NCBI GenBank assembly: GCA_934476235.1
Contig: CAKSNL010000001.1
Coordinates: 124,001-188,000 of the forward strand
From: an uncultured Clostridia bacterium
GTDB lineage: Bacteria > Bacillota > Clostridia > CAKSNL01 > HGM11501
Direction: 5' to 3'
Length of the DNA stretch: 64,000 bases
Shown here: positions 52,435 through 59,646 of the stretch, one piece after another
Numbering within the stretch: the stretch's first letter is position 1
Layout of the letters: every line of letters starts with the position of its first letter
Position numbers and translations under genes: made by a program
Notes under the pieces: model-generated
The model's database searches: none
The model's input: the letters and a program-made list of their open reading frames with translations, nothing else
Told to the model about the DNA's origin: nothing

Positions 52435-54525
52435 TTATCCTATGATACCGTACTCTATCTTATTATCGGTAAATTTATTTGCGGCACTTCCGGTCACAAC
52501 TATTCTGACCTCATTTTCACCCTCATATAGATACGGCGAAACATAAAACTCATGCTCGTTCCAGAGGCTGAAGCCCGCCGGACTGCCATTGACAAAGCAC
52601 TCGACCATTTCCTCGGCGTTTAAATTAATATAAAGATTTTCTTTTCTTCCTGCCGGGAGAGGAGAAACATAAGTCTTTGTAAACTCCTCTTTAGATTCCC
52701 CGGTAAGGCGAAACTCCGTCTTTGCATATTCCTTTTGAGGCTCGGCGGCGTATTCCCCTTCTCCGCTGTCCGATATTAAAAGCACGCTCTCACGCCTTTT
52801 TAAGTCAAGGTCAAAGTGAAGCTTTCCGTTTTTTTCGCTTGCCGGAGCGCGGTATGCCTTTCCGTTCCAGAGGTCATACTTTACTATTCCTCCGCTTGCC
52901 TCGACCGCCGCCCCGGTCTTTATTTCATCTTCGCCTTCGTTCACCAAAAGCCACATTCTGACTCCGTTTTTAATAACGGAGGAAACTCTTAAGTCCTCGC
53001 ACGGTGTATCTGTGTATATATCGCGGTGCAAAACATCAAAAACCGAGGATATGCGCATTGCCTCCGGGAACCTTTCCTCCGTGTCGCAAAGCACATAGTC
53101 ATAGCGGTTATTGCCTACCGTAAGCTTCTCTCCGTCAAACGCGCCCTCGGGAATGAAATTATAGGGCACATAGTTAAATTCCACCTGATTTTTATAAAAC
53201 GGAGCAACCTCATCGGGATGAAGATTCCTGTTGGAGCAAAGAACCGCAACGCGCGCCGTGTTATAAGAATCCGTCATTATATATGAAATCCTCTTTATAT
53301 ATGTACTTATCTTATCAAAATGGCGCCACCAGATATTATTCGGTCCCACATCCGGCGGACGCTCGTCCTTCCTTCTTCCCGTTACGGAATAGAAGAACGC
53401 ATGCGGGACAAAATAGTTCACTCCGCGCACACCGAGCCAGTCTATATACCACTTAAAGTCGCCGCCGGTGAAGTACCATTCCTTTTTATCGCGGACGCAC
53501 ACGCCGCAGCACTCGTTTAAGTTGCGCCTTCTTCCCATTATCCTCGCCGCATCGGACGAGCACTTGCCCTGTGTGCTCTCGTGACCGGTAAGCGCGCCGG
53601 ACTCCGGCGAAACCCAGCGGAGCACAACGTCCTGCCCCGGGATGCCGAAAAAGCGCTCGCACTCAATATCGTCCCCCCTGTGCGGGTGTCCGATAAGGTC
53701 GACCCCGTGAGATGTGCACCAGTCCGAAAGGCTCTTATAGTATATATTGCATTCGCGTTCGAAAATTGCTTTTTTATAAAGCTTCACAGTATCGTTTTCT
53801 TCGCCGGTGAAGAGCCCCGAAAGGTCGGAAAGCTTTCCGCCGAGCTTTTCTATTGTCTCCTCAAAGCCCCACGTCCACGCAAAGCAGCCCTTTCTTGCAC
53901 ACCGCCCGAGTGCGCTCGGCTCGTCGGTAAAGAACGCGGTCACGGTGTTTCCGAAATACTTTTTAAGGCGCGAATAGTATCTTTCATGCGTAAGGCGGAT
54001 AAAGGTGTCGACCGAATCCTTGGATAAAAGGTCAGCCGCTGCCGGGGCATTTGCCTGTCCGTCATCCTCGCCGAAGTGGATTCCGCGTATCGTTCCGCCG
54101 GAATTTACCTGTACGATATACTTTCCGTCATCTGTCCTTGCGATAAGCTTCCCCTCATCCTTATCATCGGTCAGAATTATCGCCTGTGATGCGTAGCGCG
54201 GATCTTCCTTTACGACCATTCCGTGCGCGCTGCCGGAAGGATACATTCCCTCATCGTAAAGCACTATTCTCATATTAAGCCTTGCCGCAGTCTTAACGGC
54301 AGTCTCTACCATATGCATAAATTCATCGGAAAGATATTCTATGCTCTCCGGGATTCCGATTCTCGGGTGGAGTACAACGCCGTGCACGCCCTTTGAATTA
54401 AAATCCTCCATCTGCCTTATTATCTCACTGTCAGAAAAATCGTCGTTCAAAAACCAGAACGGCACAGGAGAAAATTCGCGTGCCGGGCTTTCCAAGCTCC
54501 TTAAAAGCTCATACGCATTATCCAA
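52435..54525 (-). CDS. GH106-like alpha-L-rhamnosidase family protein
   Basis: 696 residues from a TTG at 54525. The first ATG (54534) touches the AAGGAGG site with no spacer, whereas the TTG is 9 bases away. No signal peptide. The N-terminal TIM-barrel region has FSPVPFWFLNDDFSDSEI, VVLHPRIGIP, RIVLYDEGMYPSG and AFFTDEPSALGR, as in GH106 enzymes; the Glu of YDEGMYPSG and of TDEPS are candidate catalytic residues. The C terminus (about 580-699) is a galactose-binding-like sandwich. It releases rhamnose or a similar sugar from plant glycans by inference. Confidence 0.7.
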   Translation of the reverse strand: MDNAYELLRSLESPAREFSPVPFWFLNDDFSDSEIIRQMEDFNSKGVHGVVLHPRIGIPESIEYLSDEFMHMVETAVKTAARLNMRIVLYDEGMYPSGSAHGMVVKEDPRYASQAIILTDDKDEGKLIARTDDGKYIVQVNSGGTIRGIHFGEDDGQANAPAAADLLSKDSVDTFIRLTHERYYSRLKKYFGNTVTAFFTDEPSALGRCARKGCFAWTWGFEETIEKLGGKLSDLSGLFTGEENDTVKLYKKAIFERECNIYYKSLSDWCTSHGVDLIGHPHRGDDIECERFFGIPGQDVVLRWVSPESGALTGHESTQGKCSSDAARIMGRRRNLNECCGVCVRDKKEWYFTGGDFKWYIDWLGVRGVNYFVPHAFFYSVTGRRKDERPPDVGPNNIWWRHFDKISTYIKRISYIMTDSYNTARVAVLCSNRNLHPDEVAPFYKNQVEFNYVPYNFIPEGAFDGEKLTVGNNRYDYVLCDTEERFPEAMRISSVFDVLHRDIYTDTPCEDLRVSSVIKNGVRMWLLVNEGEDEIKTGAAVEASGGIVKYDLWNGKAYRAPASEKNGKLHFDLDLKRRESVLLISDSGEGEYAAEPQKEYAKTEFRLTGESKEEFTKTYVSPLPAGRKENLYINLNAEEMVECFVNGSPAGFSLWNEHEFYVSPYLYEGENEVRIVVTGSAANKFTDNKIEYGIIG

Positions 54526-54564
54526 ATTGCCCATCCTCCTTAGTCCAAACTTTCACTCATTGTA

Positions 54565-54593
54565 ATTATACTCGCAATATTCTTTTAAGTCAA
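54565..54593 (-). promoter_or_regulatory. sigma-A promoter of the GH106-lrp-alr-HAD-GH36 operon
   Basis: TTGACT (54593-54588), 17 bases, TATAAT (54570-54565) on the minus strand. The next four genes follow with gaps of 11-69 bases and no strong terminator. Confidence 0.85.
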
Positions 54594-54598
54594 GCAAA

Positions 54599-54622
54599 AC
54601 AGCACCGATTTTTTCGGTGCTG
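54599..54622 (-). terminator. terminator of the acyl-CoA synthetase gene
   Basis: Stem ACAGCACCGA / TCGGTGCTGT (54599-54608 with 54613-54622), with a UUUUGCUU tail in the minus direction. Confidence 0.8.
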
Positions 54623-54642
54623 TCAATAAATTTCCTTATTTT

Positions 54643-56337
54643 TTACTTTGCGTTCGGTCCCACAAGATTTCTTTTTATCTTATTGGACGAATTCTTTACA
54701 AATTCCTTGTCGCGGATGACTATCTCGCTTATCTGCTTGTATCTCGGAAGCTCGGAAAGCGATAAGTCAATGTCCTTCTTAAGGCGCGCCTTTATATCGG
54801 GCTCGTTCATTGCCGCTACCATGTCCTCATCCAAGAACACCTCCGCGCAAAGTCCGTCCTCCGCGCCGTTCTCATCCAATACGGCATAAACAACCGCTTC
54901 TTTAACATAGTCAATATTTCCGATTTTTTCTTCAAGCTCCTCGGGGTATATGTTCTTTCCGTTGGTAAGAACGATGATGTTTTTCTTTCTTCCGGTTATC
55001 TTAAGTCTGCCCTCTTTATCAAGCATGCCGTAGTCGCCGGTCGAGAACCACCCGTCCTTTAACACCTCTTCTGTAAGCTCGGGGCGCTTATAGTAGCCGA
55101 GCATTACATTGTCGCCCTTGACGCATATCTCGCCTATTCCCTCGTCTGTCACATCGTCAAACTTAAGCTCTAAGCACGGAAGAACGAATCCGACTGTCGT
55201 GCAGTCGTCCATATCAAAGCGATTAACGCTGATTAACGGAGAGCACTCGGTTATTCCGTAGCCATTCATAAGGTAGATTCCGATGCTGTCAAAGAAATAT
55301 CCGAGCTCCGCGCGAACGGGAGCGCCGCCGCATATCAGGGTCCTGAGCTCGCCGCCGAAGGAATCGAGTATCGACTTAAAGAGCTTTCTTCTTTTATCGA
55401 TGCCGACCTTCCTTAGCGCATTGCTCATATGGATGAGCATTTTAAGTCCCTTTTCTTTTCCGCTTTCACGCGCCGCAGCCCATATCTTTTTATAAAAGAG
55501 CTCCGCGAACGCCGGAACGATATACATATAGTCGGGCTTGAACACCTGCATGTTCTTAAGCACCTGTGTGAGCTTCTGATTTATGCACATCGTGTTGTGC
55601 TTGTGGATGGAAACAAGTATTCCGGGAACCGCCTCGTACGTGTGGTGGAACGGCAGTACCGCAAGCTCCGTCGTCTCCGGCTTTGAAACTCTCATTCCGT
55701 AGTATACCATGCTGACCAAGTTGTGCTCCGAAAGCATAACTCCCTTGGGGTCGCCCGTCGTGCCGGAGGTGTATACGAGCATTTTAAGTGCGTTAGGATC
55801 CGGAACCTGGTCAAGATAGCTCCTGTCGCCCTCCGAAACAAGCTCCTTTCCTTTCTCCATCAGCTTGTCGTATGACAAAAACTTGCCCTCATCCTCGGCT
55901 CTGTCAAATCCGATGAAATACTTTATGTTCGGAAGATCCTTTTCTCTTTCGTGAAAAACATCCTCAAACTTTGACGCGTAGAATATCGCCTCTGTATCGC
56001 TCTGATTTAAAACGTTTATCATATCGTCAATCGGCAGCTCCTTGTCAACGGGAACGAAAACGCCCTCCGACTGGAGCATGGTAAGGTATGTGCACGCCCA
56101 TTTGTAACTGTTTTCTCCGCTTGTCGCAACATGGCTTTTCGAAAGTCCCAAAGACGCTAACGCCGTGCCGAGATAATTAAGCGTTATCTGAAATTCTCTA
56201 TAGGTAACGGACTTTATCTCCTTCTTTTCAAGCCACCTGTAAATGTCCTTATCGCCCGCGTCCGCAACGGCAATGTCCATCATTTCCCTTATGGTCGAAA
56301 ACTTTTTAACTTCATTATAAGCAAACTTTCTTTTCAT
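54643..56337 (-). CDS. AMP-forming long-chain acyl-CoA synthetase
   Basis: 564 residues of the ANL superfamily. The P-loop YTSGTTGDPKG is at residues 189-199. The adenine-binding segment is NGYGITECSPLIS, and GWFSTGDYGMLDKEGRLKITGRKK marks the hinge. The C-terminal catalytic Lys is in SSNKIKRN. It activates a fatty or other carboxylic acid to its acyl-CoA. The protein resembles bacterial FadD-like enzymes of the FAA1 type with no membrane domain. Its chain-length preference cannot be read. Single-gene transcription unit with an operator-like palindrome at the start site. Confidence 0.88.
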   Translation of the reverse strand: MKRKFAYNEVKKFSTIREMMDIAVADAGDKDIYRWLEKKEIKSVTYREFQITLNYLGTALASLGLSKSHVATSGENSYKWACTYLTMLQSEGVFVPVDKELPIDDMINVLNQSDTEAIFYASKFEDVFHEREKDLPNIKYFIGFDRAEDEGKFLSYDKLMEKGKELVSEGDRSYLDQVPDPNALKMLVYTSGTTGDPKGVMLSEHNLVSMVYYGMRVSKPETTELAVLPFHHTYEAVPGILVSIHKHNTMCINQKLTQVLKNMQVFKPDYMYIVPAFAELFYKKIWAAARESGKEKGLKMLIHMSNALRKVGIDKRRKLFKSILDSFGGELRTLICGGAPVRAELGYFFDSIGIYLMNGYGITECSPLISVNRFDMDDCTTVGFVLPCLELKFDDVTDEGIGEICVKGDNVMLGYYKRPELTEEVLKDGWFSTGDYGMLDKEGRLKITGRKKNIIVLTNGKNIYPEELEEKIGNIDYVKEAVVYAVLDENGAEDGLCAEVFLDEDMVAAMNEPDIKARLKKDIDLSLSELPRYKQISEIVIRDKEFVKNSSNKIKRNLVGPNAK

Positions 56338-56353
56338 TGTGCGTCCCCCTTAC

Positions 56354-56397
56354 ATAGTATTGATTACTATTTTACATCATTTTCTTGTCAAAGTCAA
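56354..56397 (-). promoter_or_regulatory. promoter and candidate operator of the acyl-CoA synthetase gene
   Basis: TTGACT (56397-56392), 17 bases, TAAAAT (56374-56369). The inverted repeat ATAGTA-5-TACTAT (56354-56370) overlaps the -10 box and start site, where a repressor would block transcription. Confidence 0.72.
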
Positions 56398-56414
56398 TAC
56401 CTTTCGGGAATCTG

Positions 56415-57041
56415 TCATATTGCTTTTGCACTTTTTAATGCTTTATAGACCGCCGGAGTCACTATTGAAGTTATAATAATTTCAGGAACCATGTAAAGTC
56501 CGTTATATACAAGCGAATAAATCACGGAAAGCATCATGCCCGAATATTTCGTGAGCACTGCCGCTCCGAAGGCGAAGCCCTCCTGAGAGAAGAACCACTC
56601 GGCATAGCTTCCCCAAAGGATAACGCCGGACAAAAAGTGGCAGACGTATCTTAAAAACGTTACAAAAAGCGCTCCGAAAAATATTGCCGTCACATCGCTT
56701 TTGAATCTGCCCTTAAAAATTCCCCCGAGTCCGAGCACGGTGAATGCAAGCGTATAGTCAAGAAGGCACATCAATACGGCTTTATAAAAAACCATCTGAT
56801 CATCGCCGGGCAAAAACGCCGCGCTGATAGTTCCGTGCGAGAAAAGCATCTGAATAATGCTGAAAACAAATCCTGCAAGGATTCCCTTTTTCGTTCCGTA
56901 GCAGAACGCAATAAGTATCACAGGCATCATCGAGGCGACGGTTATGCCTCCGCCGTACGGCAGTTCGAACGGTTTAAATATTGAAAGGACCGCCGCAATT
57001 GCCAGAAGCATTGCCATTGTTACAAGCTCTTTTGTTTTCAT
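56415..57041 (-). CDS. thiT: thiamine ECF transporter substrate-binding subunit ThiT
   Basis: 208 residues from ATG 57041 with GAGGAG 8 bases upstream. Six membrane helices, the standard S-component fold. The opening KTKELVTMAMLLAIAAVL carries the AxxxA-type contact region for EcfT, and the YTLAFTVLGLGG and WGSYAEWFF segments match thiamine-binding ThiT. It captures thiamine and uses the shared ECF energising module encoded elsewhere. Control by a TPP riboswitch directly upstream confirms the substrate. Confidence 0.94.
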   Translation of the reverse strand: MKTKELVTMAMLLAIAAVLSIFKPFELPYGGGITVASMMPVILIAFCYGTKKGILAGFVFSIIQMLFSHGTISAAFLPGDDQMVFYKAVLMCLLDYTLAFTVLGLGGIFKGRFKSDVTAIFFGALFVTFLRYVCHFLSGVILWGSYAEWFFSQEGFAFGAAVLTKYSGMMLSVIYSLVYNGLYMVPEIIITSIVTPAVYKALKSAKAI

Positions 57042-57045
57042 AAAA

Positions 57046-57081
57046 AACACTCCTCTTAAATTGAATTTAAAAAGGAGTGTT
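57046..57081 (-). terminator. riboswitch expression platform covering the thiT ribosome site
   Basis: Arms at 57064-57081 and 57046-57062 (AACACTCCT and AGGAGTGTT plus AT pairs, one bulge) form a long hairpin followed by UUUUUU and then the ATG. The right arm contains the Shine-Dalgarno sequence, so folding both stops transcription and hides the ribosome site. Confidence 0.8.
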
Positions 57082-57092
57082 AAAAGCCTTAT

Positions 57093-57156
57093 GTTCCCTA
57101 CGTTGGCATTACCCAAATCAGGTTTAACGGGTATGATCTCAGCCTTTCGGCACCCC
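57093..57156 (-). ncRNA. TPP riboswitch (THI element)
   Basis: On the minus strand the aptamer starts GGGGTGCC (57156) and contains GGCTGAGAT, ACCTGATTTGGGTAATGCC and CGTAGGGAAC, which are the conserved THI-box blocks that bind thiamine pyrophosphate. The promoter ends about 10 bases before it and thiT follows after the expression platform. It should switch thiT off when thiamine is plentiful. Confidence 0.96.
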
Positions 57157-57165
57157 TTTTTTTAC

Positions 57166-57194
57166 ATAATATCACAAAATATGCGTTGTGTCAA
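57166..57194 (-). promoter_or_regulatory. sigma-A promoter of the thiT riboswitch
   Basis: TTGACA (57194-57189), 17 bases, TATTAT (57171-57166). The predicted start lies at the first bases of the riboswitch. Confidence 0.88.
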
Positions 57195-57200
57195 CTTTAA

Positions 57201-59633
57201 TTATTTTGTAATCGTTATTTCCTGCGTATCGGAGTTCCACTCAACATTATAACCTAAGTTTTCCGAAATGAAGCGGAGCGGGACAAACGTTCTTGAATCC
57301 TTTATCTGCGGAACGCTCCTTAAGGTATAGCGTATCTCGCCGTAGACCCTGTGCGTAACCGTCACAAGCTTATTGTATATCTGCATTTTTATGGTCGTTC
57401 CCCCCGCGTCCACGGTTATCTTATTATACTCGCCGTCCCAGGTAAATGTCGCTCCCATCTGCTCGAGTAATCCGCGAAGAGGAATCTGTGTGTAGCCGTT
57501 ATCAATGTACGGCGCAACATCCATTTCAACCTCCCGCAATCCTTTTTCATCCTCTATCTTAATGGTCTTTGAGCCTATCTTCAAGGTGTACTTTGTCTTT
57601 ACCCCGGCTTTTCCGCTCTGCTCGGAAAGATGCTCGTAAAACTCTAAGTCGCCGCAGGTTGCAAAGCCGTTAAGCCCCTTTAAAATTTCAAACTCAAAAT
57701 AGCGCGCCTTTACCGGCTCTTCAAGCTCTATCGTCTGCGGATCCCAGGTATCTTTAAGCGAAACGTTTTCCATAACGGGGTGAAGATCATCCATCGTCTC
57801 GCCCGCCCAGATGTTGAATAAGAGCCATATTCCGTTCTTTGCATTGACGTCTTCCGTCCTCGGATAGTAAATTATTTCGGCAACGTTGTGAACTGTGCCC
57901 ATATCCACATCCAGCGTTACGGGGAATTTATTCACATCGTCGGGATTTGAGTGCCACGCGGTCTTTTTTTCGCCGTCAACCGCCATTGCCGCGCTGTTGC
58001 GCTCTCTCCACACACTCGAAGCGGTCGCGGTCATCTCGCCGTTTGCGCTCGGAATCCTATAAAGCTTGTTCTCGCCGTATATCTTTTCAAACTCCGAATA
58101 GCTTTCCGCCGTTTTTATATCGGGATTTTCCGAGAAAAGATCAAGCTCCGCGATAACGCCGTAGTCAAGTGCACTGGTTAAAGCCAAAAGCTTCACCCTT
58201 TTTGCCTTGATGTTTGCCGGGAATTTTACTGTTTTTTCGCTTGCGTCGTCATTGAATTCGCCGTAATCGGCTTTGAACCAATCCTCTCCGGAGTCCGACT
58301 CCGACACGTAAAACTCATACTGCCATATCCGCCCCGTCTGCTCCGCTCTCGGAGTGTAGGCAAAGCCGGAAATCAAAGTAGCCTCGGGAAGTGTCACGCT
58401 GAGCCAGTGGGGTCCGGGCTCCTTGGAAAGTATCGTTGCGACACCGTCGTCCGTGTAGCCTGAGTGCCATATCGTGTTCTTGTTGCCGTCTATCGCGTTC
58501 TTCGCCACATTCTTGGGCGCCTTTTCGGATGATGCCGAAGCGACCCAGCGCGATTTATCCGTTATCTTGCCGCCCGGAACGGTTTCGTTCTTCACATCAG
58601 CGGGCACATTGTTTCCGTTTGCGTCCTTAGCGGCAAAGAGGTAAAATTCCGCACAGGTACCGTAGCCGTACGCTCCGGCGGTGATTTCAAAAATGACCTT
58701 TTTGCCCTCGGCGTTAAATCCGAAGTCAACGTCCTTTGTCTTCATATCGCTGTCCATCGTTCCCGAATATATGAGTTTTGCCTCGCCGGAGTCAGAGTCG
58801 GCGGTCAAAATATTATATGCGGTTACGATTCCGGTGCCGTTATCGTGCCTCGGGATATAGCGGAAGCCCGAAAACGCCGTCTTTGCGGGAAGTGTAAACT
58901 CAAGTCTGAAGGGCGCTTCGTCCTTTGTCGTTCCGTCCTCAGAATAATTTGAGTGCCAGTAGGTGTCGGGATTTGAATCTATCACAAGCGAAGCCTTGCG
59001 CTCCTTAAATGTGCTTGACGCCGTGACAGTCCATCCGTCGCGGGGCAAGGTGTCCCCCGCGGTACTGTTCTTTCCTATCTCAACGCTCTTGCCCTTGGAC
59101 GCTTCCTTAACCGTTTTTTTCGTACTTCCTGACGGAGCTATGAGATTAAACTCCGCGCAGGTGCCGTAGTCATATGCACCGGCAGTAATCTCGAAAATAA
59201 CGGTCTTAACCTCAATATTGTACCCGAAGCGAACGTTTTTCGTGTCCGCGTCATTTGCAAATGTTCCGCTGTAGATAAGCTCCGCATTTCCCGAATCGGA
59301 CTCCGAAGCATATATATTATACTCGGTTACGATTCCTGAGGGGTTATCGTTTCTCGGAATGTAGCAAAAGCCCGAAACCGATGTTTTGGAGGGAAGCGTG
59401 AAGGTGACGGTATAGGGCGGTATATCCTTCACTCCTCCGTCTGCATACGCCGAGTGCCAGTAGGTATTAACATCATCGTCAATCATCTTCTCCGGAGCCC
59501 ACTTATCGTTCGCGTGCACGGAGGAGGCAGTCACCTTCCAGCCGGAATGTGAGATGTAGCTCTCCGCAAAAATCGCTGCCGTTAAAGAAAGCAGTGTTAA
59601 TGCCGTTAATATAAGGCAAAATATTTTTTTCAT
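57201..59633 (-). CDS. secreted protein with four discoidin domains and a stalk domain
   Basis: 810 residues. Signal peptide about 1-23. Four F5/8-type-C-like (discoidin, CBM32-like) domains lie near residues 30-167, 197-335, 360-505 and 545-670. Each opens with W.V.ASS or TATASS and an A.D...T.WHS strand. The first two are close copies of each other (FEITAGAYDYGTCAEF and FEITAGAYGYGTCAEF). The C terminus (about 680-810) is a copper-amine-oxidase N-terminal-like stalk domain (GYTQIPLRGLLEQMGATF, RTFVPLRFISENLGYNV). No catalytic domain is seen; glycan binding or adhesion is likely. GGAGGG precedes the ATG. It shares a transcript with the GH99-like gene. Confidence 0.82.
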   Translation of the reverse strand: MKKIFCLILTALTLLSLTAAIFAESYISHSGWKVTASSVHANDKWAPEKMIDDDVNTYWHSAYADGGVKDIPPYTVTFTLPSKTSVSGFCYIPRNDNPSGIVTEYNIYASESDSGNAELIYSGTFANDADTKNVRFGYNIEVKTVIFEITAGAYDYGTCAEFNLIAPSGSTKKTVKEASKGKSVEIGKNSTAGDTLPRDGWTVTASSTFKERKASLVIDSNPDTYWHSNYSEDGTTKDEAPFRLEFTLPAKTAFSGFRYIPRHDNGTGIVTAYNILTADSDSGEAKLIYSGTMDSDMKTKDVDFGFNAEGKKVIFEITAGAYGYGTCAEFYLFAAKDANGNNVPADVKNETVPGGKITDKSRWVASASSEKAPKNVAKNAIDGNKNTIWHSGYTDDGVATILSKEPGPHWLSVTLPEATLISGFAYTPRAEQTGRIWQYEFYVSESDSGEDWFKADYGEFNDDASEKTVKFPANIKAKRVKLLALTSALDYGVIAELDLFSENPDIKTAESYSEFEKIYGENKLYRIPSANGEMTATASSVWRERNSAAMAVDGEKKTAWHSNPDDVNKFPVTLDVDMGTVHNVAEIIYYPRTEDVNAKNGIWLLFNIWAGETMDDLHPVMENVSLKDTWDPQTIELEEPVKARYFEFEILKGLNGFATCGDLEFYEHLSEQSGKAGVKTKYTLKIGSKTIKIEDEKGLREVEMDVAPYIDNGYTQIPLRGLLEQMGATFTWDGEYNKITVDAGGTTIKMQIYNKLVTVTHRVYGEIRYTLRSVPQIKDSRTFVPLRFISENLGYNVEWNSDTQEITITK

Positions 59634-59646
59634 CGTTTTCCCTCCT

